Shown here: positions 50,711 to 59,734 of the stretch, piece after piece
Numbering within the stretch: the stretch's first letter is position 1
How the letters are laid out: each line of letters begins with the position of its first letter
Assembly (NCBI GenBank): GCA_030428205.1
Contig: JAUIBK010000002.1
Coordinates: forward strand, 1 to 64,000
Source: a bacterium
Lineage (GTDB): Bacteria; Bdellovibrionota_C; UBA2361; RFPC01
DNA: 64,000 nt
Direction: 5' to 3'
Made by a program: the position numbers and the translations under genes
The notes under the pieces: generated by a model
The model's database searches: none
Told to the model about the DNA's origin: nothing
Seen by the model: only the letters and a program-made list of their open reading frames with translations

Positions 50711-50945
50711 CGGCCTCCTCGAAACGAACCGAAAATCGAACAAGATATACCCCGTGAACGTAGGTTTGTCGTACTTCTTGGTCAAAATCTGATCGATTTT
50801 GGCGCTTCTTTTCACGGGGTATATTTGTATCCCCCAGGCCCATAAATGGGCCGTGCGGCCTCCCCGAGGAGACCTCGAAAATGCTTCGCATTTTATACTC
50901 AATCAGTTTTGTCTGCGACAAACCTGCGTTCATTGAGTATATCTC
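50711..50945. repeat. Dense array of inverted repeats
   Basis: Five nested or adjacent hairpins in 235 bp. 13-bp arms ATATACCCCGTGA / TCACGGGGTATAT (50745-50757, 50812-50824) enclose TCAAAATC / GATTTTGG. Next come GGCCCA / TGGGCC, CGAGGAGACCTCG, AAAATGC / GCATTTT, and TACTCAAT / ATTGAGTA enclosing TTGTC / GACAA. No coding frame is supported. It could be a structured leader or terminator region or a composite of small repeats. Confidence 0.6.
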
Positions 50946-50964
50946 TCAAAGAGAGGGTGTGAGC

Positions 50965-51711
50965 TTATGTATGAACAAGCTCAATATCACGATGAATACG
51001 AAGATCGCTTGGTTCATCCACCTCCATCCATCCTCCCTGTACATATATTGGGTGAACAGGCATGAGGTGATCGATGATGGACTGGATAAACGATGTCATG
51101 TACATGTTTCGAAAATCTTTTCCATCGTAGAGAGCATTTCGGTCAAGAGAGTGGTAATAGGTGCGAACTTTATCCAAAGCCTCTTTGGAGATCTTTATCA
51201 GGCCAATATACTGTCCTTCTATCTCGTCGTAAGAGGTTGGCTTTTTTCCTAGCTCTTTGAGTGTGCCATCTTGAGCGATGCGGAGAGTCTCAGCGTCGGC
51301 AAGGGGATCTGACATTCGCTCTTTCCAAAGCTCAAGCCAATCTTGATCGACAACGACAGAAAAGCTGTGTGGACTATCAATAAGTTTTTGAAGCACTTCA
51401 GGTGTGTAAATGATATCAGCATAAGAAATAATAAGATCGTCAGTCATCTCTTGCTCGGCGCAAAAGAGAGTTTCGACCATATTCGTGCTTGCGAAATGGT
51501 TATTTCGAAGTATCGGAAGTCCGTAGGGTTCTAAGCACTCATGTTTATACCCACCGATAAGAGTGATATCGGTAAGGTCACAGGCACGAAAGGTTGATAA
51601 GAGATATTCAAGGAGTGGTCGGCCCTTGTACTCAACTAAACACTTTGGTCGATCGTCAGTCAGGGGTGCCAATCTTGTTCCTTGGCCAGCGGCAAGTATA
51701 AGAGCCTTCAT
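50965..51711 (-). CDS. CTP:phosphoglutamine cytidylyltransferase (Cj1416-like)
   Basis: A 248-residue LicC-like nucleotidyltransferase: MKALILAAGQGTRLAPLT binds the nucleotide, then DDRPKCLVEYKGRPLLEY with the catalytic lysine, SYADIIY with a metal-binding Asp, and WMEVDEPSDLRI near the end. Alone it could be a phosphocholine or sugar-phosphate cytidylyltransferase. Its 4-bp overlap (ATGA) with a class I amidase and linkage to a glutamine-kinase-like gene match the Campylobacter Cj1416-1418 set, in which this enzyme makes CDP-L-glutamine from CTP and phospho-glutamine. Third gene of the operon. Confidence 0.75.
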   Translation of the reverse strand: MKALILAAGQGTRLAPLTDDRPKCLVEYKGRPLLEYLLSTFRACDLTDITLIGGYKHECLEPYGLPILRNNHFASTNMVETLFCAEQEMTDDLIISYADIIYTPEVLQKLIDSPHSFSVVVDQDWLELWKERMSDPLADAETLRIAQDGTLKELGKKPTSYDEIEGQYIGLIKISKEALDKVRTYYHSLDRNALYDGKDFRNMYMTSFIQSIIDHLMPVHPIYVQGGWMEVDEPSDLRIHRDIELVHT

Positions 51712-52349
51712 AAAGTGTATCCCTCAATATCGAAAAACTTTCGTAATAAAGTAAGGTTGCCCTCGCGATCAAGTTCATCTCTCTCAGGATGCCAGGCAAT
51801 TCCGAGAATTGGTAGAGATTCGTGTTCTATGGCTTCAGGCGAATGATCGGGTGCATAGGCAATCGATCGAAGCGAAGGGCCAAGCTGATCTATGCCATAG
51901 TTGTGATACGAATTGACAGTGTGTATCTCAGAGAGCAGTTCAGAGTATCTTCCGTCTGCAAGGCTCAACGTATGATTACAACGAACATGACCTGGTCGTT
52001 CACAGAGTGTGCTTTGAAAGTAGTGAGCTATCAACTGCATCCCTCTACAGATCCCAAGCACAGGAAGTTTTCGGACTAGAGCAAGTTCTACAATCTTTCG
52101 TTCAAACGCATCTCGTTTGTGAGATAGAGGGCAATCGTTTACGACTCCGAGATCGTTTCCGCCAGTCAATAGTATCCCATCAAGTACGTGCTCTCTAAAA
52201 TAGACCTGTGGATCTATGTGGCTCGAAGCAAGAATAGGCAGCGCGGGCAGGAGCGAGAAGAGGTTGGCAAATGATACATCAAGGGTGTCACGAATCTCAT
52301 GATATGCGTCGTGTAGAATGAGTCGTTGAGTGACAAGGATGTTCTTCAA
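51708..52349 (-). CDS. Class I amidotransferase (Cj1417-like CDP-glutamine hydrolase)
   Basis: A 213-residue glutamine-amidotransferase-fold (peptidase C26) enzyme. Catalytic Cys101 lies in LGICRGMQL, His187 and Glu189 in AWHPERDE, and the oxyanion strand is GILLTGGNDLG. In Campylobacter the homologous Cj1417 cleaves CDP-L-glutamine to cytidine diphosphoramidate and glutamate. TTG start, overlapping the stop of the kinase gene (TTGA), and its own stop overlaps the next start (ATGA). The specific role rests on operon context. Confidence 0.78.
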   Translation of the reverse strand: MKNILVTQRLILHDAYHEIRDTLDVSFANLFSLLPALPILASSHIDPQVYFREHVLDGILLTGGNDLGVVNDCPLSHKRDAFERKIVELALVRKLPVLGICRGMQLIAHYFQSTLCERPGHVRCNHTLSLADGRYSELLSEIHTVNSYHNYGIDQLGPSLRSIAYAPDHSPEAIEHESLPILGIAWHPERDELDREGNLTLLRKFFDIEGYTL

Positions 52350-54712
52350 TGAATTGTTTTCACCTGCTTATTCGAACAATCGATCTCAAGCATCTTCGCT
52401 GTTGACCATTGAGCATAGTTTTGTTCTCCACACCCTATCACAGCTGGTATTTGGAGTTCAGCACATCGAATGGTCATATGAGAGTTTGCGCCTCCAAACA
52501 TCGTTATGAGTCCTGCTATGTTGCGAGAGAAGATCCAGTCGTATCCAGGATCGGCGCTTGGAATAAGCACGATTTTGTTGGTCAAATCTGTCGTATCAAA
52601 CTCGTGCTCACACACAATGGGTGTGGTCACTTTTTCGTGAGTGACAAAATTAGGTTCAACATTGCCGAGTGAAAACTCATACACGTCATCTTCAGATAAG
52701 ATGAGTTGAGGAAGCTTGAGGGCCTTTGTGAGCTCATAGTCTGCGCGATTCTTCGCGATATCACCTTCGAAGATATCTTTCACGTCTCGATGACAAAGAG
52801 ATGAGTACAGATCGAGCACCGTGCGTATATTAAGATGTGAGAGGCCTTCTCTTGTGATCTCATATTTTTGGCCTAGCTGCCCTAAGTAGGAGAGTATTTG
52901 GCTTAGGCTTTTTGTAAAAACATACTTTCCGTATTCTCTTCCTTCGATCGTTTCTTTGATGAAGAGGAGTAGCTCGTCGGCTGTGGCAGTAATTCCGTTT
53001 GCAATGAGATGTTCTTCGATTTGCTTCTTTTGTTGTCGTGAGACGTTGAACGAACCCTCTCTTTCATCTCCCAGGGGGGAGCTTGTATGTTCAAAATATT
53101 TCTCAAAAGCCTCATCGTATCTTAGTGATGTGATGTCGTATGAACCAGGACGGAGATGACCATAGCGTTGAAGAAAGTCTTCTCGAGAGAGCTTTCCAGT
53201 GGAATACGAGCGAGTATCATCTGAAAGTTGTCTGGCAATGGTATTGAGCGAATTCATATAACGATTCATTTCACCCTCGGTGAAGATCCCAAGATCGACA
53301 AATGAGCGGAGAAATTGCACAGCTATAAAACCAGCACGTGCGAGCCCAGCAAAGGGGAGAGTTCCATATCGCTTACAATCTTCAATGAGCCAGTATGTCT
53401 TTTCGAGTAATGGCAGGTCGCTTTCGGTAATTTCCTTCAAGCGCTCTTCAAGATATGAGAAAGAACGTAAATCTTTTTTATAGAGTCCGGATATTGGAGA
53501 AATGACATTATTTGTTAACCGCAGGAGTGAAAATTTAATTCGATCGAGTTCAAGTTCCGAAAACCCATGTTCGAGAAGGACTTTGCTTTTTTCAACAAAA
53601 TTAAGGTAGTAACAAGAAAAGAGAATAGTAAATTCCACTTTATCGTGTTCCGTTGGTGCGTTCGTGAGTCGGTCTATGTAGTAGTCAACGAGTTTTCCTG
53701 CGATGCTTGAATCGAGATCGCTAGGAATAAACGAATTAAAACTACACCTCACGTCGATATACGGGTTGCCGAGGAAAGAGACGAGAAGTGGATAGCTCCG
53801 TAGGTTGAGATATCCATAGTTATTCCGCTGATAAGCCCAAATAGCATCAGTAATAAGCTCTTTATAGAGACTCAGTGCAAGTCGGCGTGGTTTTGTCCCG
53901 ATCATTTCGGCTGGATTCCAGTCGGTCATGATACTATAAATATTTCGTTTTCCGTGTAGGCCTGGATGCGGGGCGTTGAGTTTTTTTATTTTTCTATAGA
54001 TTTTATCGAGACTAATACCTAAGTGGTGGTGCTCGAAGAGGTTCGCTTTCTTTTGAGAGACAAGTGGGCGTACTTGAAACAGATACAAGGTATCGTCGTG
54101 TCCCAGAGCAAATTCGATGTCTAAATGATCACAATCAAAGAGATGTTCGAGTTCTTGAGCCAATTGGATGACTCTCTCTAGGGGAGCGTTCTTGATTGAG
54201 TGAGGAGCGTGTTTATACCGTATCCAAGTATGTAATGTGTTCGAGGATCCAGACGTGACTGATTCTGTGCTTCCTGAGTGATCATCGTAGTTGCAGATAT
54301 AGTACGGAGCAAATGAGTCGAGATCACGTGTGAAAAGCACACCACTTATCTTTGGAGAGACAACTTGTTCTTGTACAAAAAATTGATTGTCCTCGTGGTG
54401 GTGTTCGTGAAATGACGTAACGACGCGATCTATTGCTGCTCGAAGTTGCTCATCTTCTGAAGCGTTTATATGCAAAACAGAACAAAAAGCCCCAGCCATT
54501 GAGCAAGAGGTAGAATCTTCAATAGTGGCAGAGCTTCGAATGACTACGGTCTTGCTTCCAAAATGGCTCTGAATCTCTTCGATAATTTCTTGTGATTGTG
54601 TTTTCCACCTTAAGGCAGTAAACCATTTGAGGTCTGGGATAACTGCGCTCTGCAGGTACTCTTGAAGTTGGCAAAGTGTTGTTGCCTTTGACTGAAAGCA
54701 GACGGTGGCCAT
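52346..54712 (-). CDS. L-glutamine kinase-like, PEP-synthase-type (Cj1418-like)
   Basis: A 788-residue enzyme with an N-terminal ATP-grasp domain (VVIRSSATIEDSTSCSMAGAF, about residues 54-74; LDIEFALG ... LFQVRPL about 195-215). A long middle region carries DWNPAEMIGTKPRRLALSLYKE and YIDVRCSFNSFIPSDL. The C-terminal swivelling PEP-utiliser domain has catalytic His745 in GGANSHMTIRCAEL. It is not a true PEP synthase: the PEP/pyruvate barrel is absent. The middle motifs recall glutamine kinase Cj1418, which makes L-glutamine phosphate (amide N-P) plus AMP. First gene of the operon; divergent from the methyltransferase. Confidence 0.82.
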   Translation of the reverse strand: MATVCFQSKATTLCQLQEYLQSAVIPDLKWFTALRWKTQSQEIIEEIQSHFGSKTVVIRSSATIEDSTSCSMAGAFCSVLHINASEDEQLRAAIDRVVTSFHEHHHEDNQFFVQEQVVSPKISGVLFTRDLDSFAPYYICNYDDHSGSTESVTSGSSNTLHTWIRYKHAPHSIKNAPLERVIQLAQELEHLFDCDHLDIEFALGHDDTLYLFQVRPLVSQKKANLFEHHHLGISLDKIYRKIKKLNAPHPGLHGKRNIYSIMTDWNPAEMIGTKPRRLALSLYKELITDAIWAYQRNNYGYLNLRSYPLLVSFLGNPYIDVRCSFNSFIPSDLDSSIAGKLVDYYIDRLTNAPTEHDKVEFTILFSCYYLNFVEKSKVLLEHGFSELELDRIKFSLLRLTNNVISPISGLYKKDLRSFSYLEERLKEITESDLPLLEKTYWLIEDCKRYGTLPFAGLARAGFIAVQFLRSFVDLGIFTEGEMNRYMNSLNTIARQLSDDTRSYSTGKLSREDFLQRYGHLRPGSYDITSLRYDEAFEKYFEHTSSPLGDEREGSFNVSRQQKKQIEEHLIANGITATADELLLFIKETIEGREYGKYVFTKSLSQILSYLGQLGQKYEITREGLSHLNIRTVLDLYSSLCHRDVKDIFEGDIAKNRADYELTKALKLPQLILSEDDVYEFSLGNVEPNFVTHEKVTTPIVCEHEFDTTDLTNKIVLIPSADPGYDWIFSRNIAGLITMFGGANSHMTIRCAELQIPAVIGCGEQNYAQWSTAKMLEIDCSNKQVKTIH

Positions 54713-54872
54713 AGAGAGCTACGTTCTCAAAGTAAACATACAGACGAGGGGCTGAAAATATTCTCGCTTGAACAAGATCCCTAGGTTAAGATGCTCGAGG
54801 ACAGAGAAAAGATTCGATGTCTGGCTAGCTAAGCTGTTGATATTTATTGATTTCTATAGAAAGAGGCCACTT

Positions 54873-55634
54873 ATGAAGCAAGGCGATTTCACTCAGCTCG
54901 CAAAAGATTATATCAATCGCCCTGGCTACTCTGAGACCGTCCTCTCTGTCTTGACCAAGTACGTTGGAGCAATGCCGAAGGGGGACTTTTCGATTGCTGA
55001 TGTGGGAGCAGGGACAGGCAAACTTACTGAACTACTCCTCAAGCGAGAGTTGCACGTTACCGCTATTGAGCCAAATGATGCTATGAGACAGGAAGGAGAA
55101 TCTCATGCTCGAGGTGCCGCTTGGAAAAATGGAAGCGGGGAAGAAACTGGTCTCGAAAATAATTGTGTGAACTGGATCACTTCAGCTTCAGCCTTTCACT
55201 GGATTGATCTTGAGAAAGGGCTCACCGAATTTCACCGTATTCTCAAACCAGGAGGCTTCTTTACCTGCATGTGGAATCCACGTGACCTTCAACGAAGTGA
55301 GCTTCATATGCAGATTGAAGCACGTATCTATGAAATCGTCCCCGAGCTGAATCGTGTTTCTTCCGGTTCTGCAAAGCATATGCAGGATCTTTCTTCGAAG
55401 TTACTTTCGACTGGACATTTCACGGATTGCGTTTTCATCGAAGCTGAGCATGAAGTTGACATGACCAAAGAGCGCTATCTCGGTGCTTGGAGATCGGTCA
55501 ATGATATTCAAGCCCAGGCAGGGCCTGAGAGATTTGAGGCTATTATTGAAGCTATTGCACAAGAGATTGAGCCTCTTGATTCTGTTATTGTGCCGTATAA
55601 AACACGCTCCTGGACAGTTCAGCGGGTTGATTGA
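54873..55634 (+). CDS. SAM-dependent methyltransferase, class I
   Basis: A 253-residue methyltransferase of the UbiE/trans-aconitate type: SIADVGAGTGKLTELLL (motif I), VTAIEPNDAM (acidic residue for the ribose), ITSASAFHWID, and HRILKPGGFFTCMW (post-motif). Substrate unknown. The start at 54873 has AGAGG 6 nt upstream; a TTG 35 codons earlier is unlikely. It is divergent from the glutamine-kinase-like gene and shares its 160-bp control region. In Campylobacter, methyltransferases Cj1419/Cj1420 sit beside the same pathway and methylate the phosphoramidate; a parallel role here is inference. Confidence 0.82.
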   Translation: MKQGDFTQLAKDYINRPGYSETVLSVLTKYVGAMPKGDFSIADVGAGTGKLTELLLKRELHVTAIEPNDAMRQEGESHARGAAWKNGSGEETGLENNCVNWITSASAFHWIDLEKGLTEFHRILKPGGFFTCMWNPRDLQRSELHMQIEARIYEIVPELNRVSSGSAKHMQDLSSKLLSTGHFTDCVFIEAEHEVDMTKERYLGAWRSVNDIQAQAGPERFEAIIEAIAQEIEPLDSVIVPYKTRSWTVQRVD

Positions 55635-55648
55635 GGTACATTCGTCTG

Positions 55649-57010
55649 CTACCAATCAAATGAGGATTCATAGCCGAGTTCTATAAGACCTTGACCTACT
55701 CGGGACTTAAAGCACTCTTTTACTTTAGGAGTAAAGTGATTGATCCAGTCCCCGGGAACTCCTTTTCGTACCCAGCCCTTCTTTGAGAATTCATTCGCAT
55801 CCTCACCTGCTTTGACTTCACGTTTATACACTCCTCGCCCTGCTGCTTCTTCGTAATCTTCATAACGAATGGGTTGAAGAATGCTTGGATCGAGGTCAAG
55901 CCAGTGGAAGACTTTCTGAAACTCTTCTCGGTGTGCAGCATGTACGTTCTCAAAGCGAACGAGATACGCATCATTACTCTTTTGAGAGTAGCACATATTT
56001 TCAACAAGGAGATCTACTGGTGGTATGTAGTATCCACGGTTTGGAATGTCTTTTCGATATTTTCCTTCAATGCAAGCGATAAGTCCTTCTTCTTTTTTCG
56101 AGTCATCCAAAAACAGATCAGCGTTTGGGCAGGCACGCTCAGGAGCAGAGAGCATGAGTCCAGCAGTAGAGCGTCGAAGAAAATAGTACATGCTGATTAA
56201 ATGATCTCTTGGATCTCGACCAAGAAAGAGGACTCGAATGCCGCCATTTTCACAGAGCTTTTGAACTGAAGCTGGCCAGTGTATGTCCGCCCATTCGAAG
56301 TAGGAAAGAGAATCCGCAACAGACTGAGCTGCGTTAAACAGCACAGGGTAGTAATCAAGTTCTCCTGTATGTTTTTTTCGGAAGTTTTGAACAAAGCGAG
56401 CATTTCCGGCGAGCGGATGAGAGCGACCATGATGATCATATTTTTTACACCCGGTGAGGCTCATAAGTTTTTTAAAGCCAGGCATGAAGCGTCCTGAGCC
56501 GCACACAAAGCCAGTGAGGGTAATAAATGGATCCACTCTTTTTTCTAAGGAGGCAATAGGAATGAGTGGAATTGAGGCAAAGGGATATACTATCAATCCT
56601 CGAAATCCATATGAATGAACAAGACGACGTACTAGCTGAGTTAAAGGAAGTTTTGCATCAGTAACGAAGAGAATCTTTACTTCTGGAAAGCAGTTCACAT
56701 ATGCTGCACGTCGGTGAATATCGGTATCTTCAAGGGTAAAAACGTCTCGAAAGATACAACTCAATTTATCAATAGTAGGTGTTCCTTGAAAAGCGTTGCG
56801 GAGAGATTCTCCTATTCCGTCCTCTATTTCAAAAAAAGCAAATGATTCATGTTCGCTCAAGAGAGAGTTGCTGAAGTGCTCGATTGTTTGAATGAGATGG
56901 GTGGCGTATTCATTTGGATTTGTAGTATTTGCACCAATCCCGTAGAGGTGAGGCTCATTTTTCCATTCATCAGGAAATGGCTGTGAGGATGAAAATGGAG
57001 CCGTGCTCAT
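55649..57010 (-). CDS. Sulfotransferase-family protein
   Basis: A 453-residue protein whose second half is a PAPS-dependent sulfotransferase. The 3'-phosphate motif is VLFLGRDPRDHLISMYYF, and the C-terminal PAPS signature region is WVRKGVPGDWINHFTPKVKE, ending LIELGYES. The first half is long and unfamiliar; the usual N-terminal PSB loop is not obvious. It would sulfate a glycan or lipid hydroxyl. It follows fliG by 14 bp on the same strand and ends 14 bp from the convergent methyltransferase. Expected partners making PAPS are not in the window. Confidence 0.78.
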   Translation of the reverse strand: MSTAPFSSSQPFPDEWKNEPHLYGIGANTTNPNEYATHLIQTIEHFSNSLLSEHESFAFFEIEDGIGESLRNAFQGTPTIDKLSCIFRDVFTLEDTDIHRRAAYVNCFPEVKILFVTDAKLPLTQLVRRLVHSYGFRGLIVYPFASIPLIPIASLEKRVDPFITLTGFVCGSGRFMPGFKKLMSLTGCKKYDHHGRSHPLAGNARFVQNFRKKHTGELDYYPVLFNAAQSVADSLSYFEWADIHWPASVQKLCENGGIRVLFLGRDPRDHLISMYYFLRRSTAGLMLSAPERACPNADLFLDDSKKEEGLIACIEGKYRKDIPNRGYYIPPVDLLVENMCYSQKSNDAYLVRFENVHAAHREEFQKVFHWLDLDPSILQPIRYEDYEEAAGRGVYKREVKAGEDANEFSKKGWVRKGVPGDWINHFTPKVKECFKSRVGQGLIELGYESSFDW

Positions 57011-57024
57011 TATGGTGGCCTTTC

Positions 57025-58065
57025 TTAGACGTATTGATCTTCTTCACCACCACCACCAATAGCAATTTTGCCTTCGGCCTCTAGGCGGCGAACGATGTCG
57101 ACGATACCTTGCTGTGCTTTCTCGACGTCTTTGAGTTTGACTGGGCCAAGTGATTCGAGGTCATCTTGAATCATCTCAGCAGCACGCTTAGATACGTTGC
57201 GGAAGAGAAGGTCTCTGAGATCTTCACTGGCAGTCTTAATCGAGAGTACGAGTTGATCTCGAGGAACTTCTTTCAGGACCTGTTGAATGCCTTTATCGTC
57301 GATATTTTTACAATCTTCGAAAGTAAACATGAGGTTCCTGATCTGTTCTGCCATGTCAGGATACATCTCTTCAATTTCAGTGATGATTCGTTCTTCATTA
57401 TTACGGTCAACAAAGTTGAGGATATCAGCGGCAGATTTTGGACCACTGACTTCTTCTTCGTTGATTCCACCAGAGCGGAGGGTCGAACGAAGGACTTCTC
57501 TCACTTCATCAACAACATCACCTTTTACCATGTTGAGATTAGCGATACGTATGAGCAGATCGGTTTGGGCTTCTTCATTCATCGTTTGGAGAACCTGTGC
57601 GCCTTGGTCAGGGTTCATCTTGGTGAGAAGAAATGAGATAGTCTGAGGGTGCTCAGCTGCAATGAATGAGTTTAGGATCTTTTCAGGAATATCAGCGATA
57701 ATTTGGCTAATTGGTTCTTTACGTGAGCCAGTAATGTACTCAAGGAGGCCTTCTCCAGCTTCGTCACCAAAAGCATCAGCAATAACGTCTTTCGCAAATT
57801 CACGTCCATCAACGAGCAGAGTCTCCCCTGCTTTAATCATGGAATGAAATTCACGGGTAATCTTAAATTGATCTTCTCGCGGAACTTCCGATACGAGCAT
57901 GAAGGCACGGCTGATCCTTTTGACCTCGTTTTCTTCGAGGTTTCTCAGGATCTCGGACGCAATTTCCTTTCCCATAGAAAGGAGTACCATTGCGGCCTTC
58001 TCTGTATTACTGTAGCGGCGTGTAGTGTCTTTACTTCCACGACCGCCTCGTCCTGCTAGTGCCAT
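57025..58065 (-). CDS. fliG: Flagellar motor switch protein FliG
   Basis: A 346-residue FliG with all three domains. N-terminal: YSNTEKAAMVLLSMGKEIASEILRNL. Middle: EHPQTISFLL with the EHPQ motif. C-terminal: MFTFEDCKNIDDKGIQQVLKEV and NVSKRAAEMIQDDL, the torque helix, with charged residues intact. It links the MS ring to the C ring and takes torque from the stator. The start at 58065 (MALAGRG) is chosen over a GTG 8 codons up. It lies apart from any other motor gene (fliF, fliH, fliN are absent) and is followed by a sulfotransferase. The upstream divergent gap holds a small ACGCC/GGCGT hairpin (58174-58189). Confidence 0.95.
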   Translation of the reverse strand: MALAGRGGRGSKDTTRRYSNTEKAAMVLLSMGKEIASEILRNLEENEVKRISRAFMLVSEVPREDQFKITREFHSMIKAGETLLVDGREFAKDVIADAFGDEAGEGLLEYITGSRKEPISQIIADIPEKILNSFIAAEHPQTISFLLTKMNPDQGAQVLQTMNEEAQTDLLIRIANLNMVKGDVVDEVREVLRSTLRSGGINEEEVSGPKSAADILNFVDRNNEERIITEIEEMYPDMAEQIRNLMFTFEDCKNIDDKGIQQVLKEVPRDQLVLSIKTASEDLRDLLFRNVSKRAAEMIQDDLESLGPVKLKDVEKAQQGIVDIVRRLEAEGKIAIGGGGEEDQYV

Positions 58066-58231
58066 ATCGAGTCTTTCTCTGTGGGGCACGTATTCATTAC
58101 GCGCTATGCACAGTATAGGTATCGATATTTAAGATGATTGATTCGAGGTCTTGGATGAAAAAAAAGTAGCTTAACGCCCAAACAGGCGTAATATGCTGAA
58201 AATACATAGTAAATTTTCGTAGATAATCGCT

Positions 58232-58954
58232 ATGAAAGCCATGATTTTTGCTGCTGGCCTTGGTACCCGTCTTGGGGCAGTTACCACAGCCCAACCAAAG
58301 TGTCTCGTTGAAGTCGGTGGGCGACCGATTCTTGCCTATGTGATTGAGAGCATTCAGTCTGCTGGAATTGAAGAGATAGTGATTAATGTTCACCATTTCC
58401 CAGAGATGGTGCGTACGTTTGTTGAGTCCAATGACTCATTTGGTCTGACTATCCATTTCTCCCAAGAAGAAGACCTCCTCGAAACTGGCGGTGGACTTCT
58501 TGCTGCAAAAAAATTTTTCTCCAGCAACGATCCTATCCTTGTTCACAATGCCGATATTTTCTGTGAAATGCCTCTTGAAGAGATTGTGGCAGCACACAAT
58601 GCATCAAACGATCTCGGTACCCTTCTCACTTTTACCTCTGGTCACGATAGAGTGCTGCTCTTTGATGGCGGACACCAGCTTATTGGCTGGGAGAACAAAG
58701 CAACCGGGGACAAAGAGCAAGTAGCCTTGTGCGAACAACCAGAACACCTTTCCTTTGGAGGAATATACGTTCTCTCCCCACGGATTTTTGAATTTTTAGC
58801 GAAAGAATCAGAGGCAAAGTTTTCTATTATTCGGACATTTTTGGCTGCGGCTAAAGAGGGGGAAGCGCTTCGCGCTTTTACTCCCAAGGAGCTTGTCTGG
58901 AGTGATATCGGTACTCCCGAAGAGCTTGATGCTTTACGAACGAGATTGGCGTAA
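58232..58954 (+). CDS. Sugar-1-phosphate nucleotidyltransferase
   Basis: A 240-residue nucleotidyltransferase of the MurU/HddC/ManC-like type: MKAMIFAAGLGTRLGAVT, QPKCLVEVGGRPILAYVIE, LLETGGGLLAAKKFF and VHNADIFCEM with the metal-binding Asp, and SDIGTPEEL at the end. It activates a sugar phosphate with UTP, GTP or CTP. Which sugar is unknown. Divergent from fliG; its last 21 bp overlap the convergent HAD gene. Glycan context with the operon at 51-55 kb. Confidence 0.88.
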   Translation: MKAMIFAAGLGTRLGAVTTAQPKCLVEVGGRPILAYVIESIQSAGIEEIVINVHHFPEMVRTFVESNDSFGLTIHFSQEEDLLETGGGLLAAKKFFSSNDPILVHNADIFCEMPLEEIVAAHNASNDLGTLLTFTSGHDRVLLFDGGHQLIGWENKATGDKEQVALCEQPEHLSFGGIYVLSPRIFEFLAKESEAKFSIIRTFLAAAKEGEALRAFTPKELVWSDIGTPEELDALRTRLA

Positions 58955-59668
58955 CCAATCGATCATCTCTGAAAAGCAGTATACGTGAAGCACGTCTTCG
59001 TGGAGTTCTTTCTTTTTCCTATTATACCACACAGCTTGCCATCCGGCGTTTCGTGCCCCATGGTAGTCGGCGTCAAGACTATCTCCTATATAGAGAATTT
59101 TCTCAGGTGAAACGCGAATGCGTTTAGCGATCTCCTTGAACACCTCCTGTGATGGTTTTCGGCAGCCGAGATCTCCTGCACAGAAAACATAATCAAGGTG
59201 CTCTGAGATTCCGAGATCAGGAATGAGTTTATGGATGCGGCGATCGTTATTGGTGAGAACCCCCGTGGTAAATGAGAGCTGGTTGAGCTCATAGAGAAAA
59301 TCGACGACAAAATCGTGAAGCTCGCGAGAGTCTTCTGTTGCAAAGTGGCTGTGAATATCACTGTAAAGAGCCTCAAAATCACTTTGGCTTGGGTATACAT
59401 CGAGTCCAAAGAGAACCTGTTCGAGATAGTTCCTCCAAATGGCTGAATCGCGCTCGTGAGAAGTATGGTAGTGCTCTTTGACGTTGTAGTAGTCTTCCTC
59501 AATTGCTTTCCACGCTTGCGGGGTGACAGCATCAATCTCTGATTGGGTAAAGTGGAGCCCGTGGTTGGCAAGGATAGGTGCGTAGTGATGGCCGACACTT
59601 TCTCTTACGCGATAGAGAGTGTCGTCGGCATCAAAAAAAACAGCGGTAAGAGACTGAAAGTCAATCAT
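58934..59668 (-). CDS. HAD-superfamily hydrolase
   Basis: A 244-residue HAD phosphatase. Motif I is VFFDADDTLYRVRE, motif II is TGVLTNND, and motif III/IV is CRKPSQEVFKEI with ILYIGDSLDADYHGARNAGW. A helical cap lies between motifs I and II. It resembles the HAD-IA group with phosphoglycolate phosphatase and sugar-phosphatases; substrate undetermined. The start at 59668 is chosen over an upstream TTG-type start. Convergent overlap with the nucleotidyltransferase suggests they belong to one glycan-precursor set, though not one transcript. Confidence 0.88.
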   Translation of the reverse strand: MIDFQSLTAVFFDADDTLYRVRESVGHHYAPILANHGLHFTQSEIDAVTPQAWKAIEEDYYNVKEHYHTSHERDSAIWRNYLEQVLFGLDVYPSQSDFEALYSDIHSHFATEDSRELHDFVVDFLYELNQLSFTTGVLTNNDRRIHKLIPDLGISEHLDYVFCAGDLGCRKPSQEVFKEIAKRIRVSPEKILYIGDSLDADYHGARNAGWQAVWYNRKKKELHEDVLHVYCFSEMIDWLRQSRS

Positions 59669-59734
59669 GTGTATTGTCTCTGATAGAGTCTTGCTTTTAT
59701 GCAAGGATCTTTGTCAATCTAGGAACAGTATATA

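Noticed and set aside
52346..54712. Phosphoenolpyruvate synthase
   Set aside because: ATP-grasp and swivelling His domains are present but the PEP/pyruvate-binding barrel is missing, and operon partners fit glutamine kinase instead.
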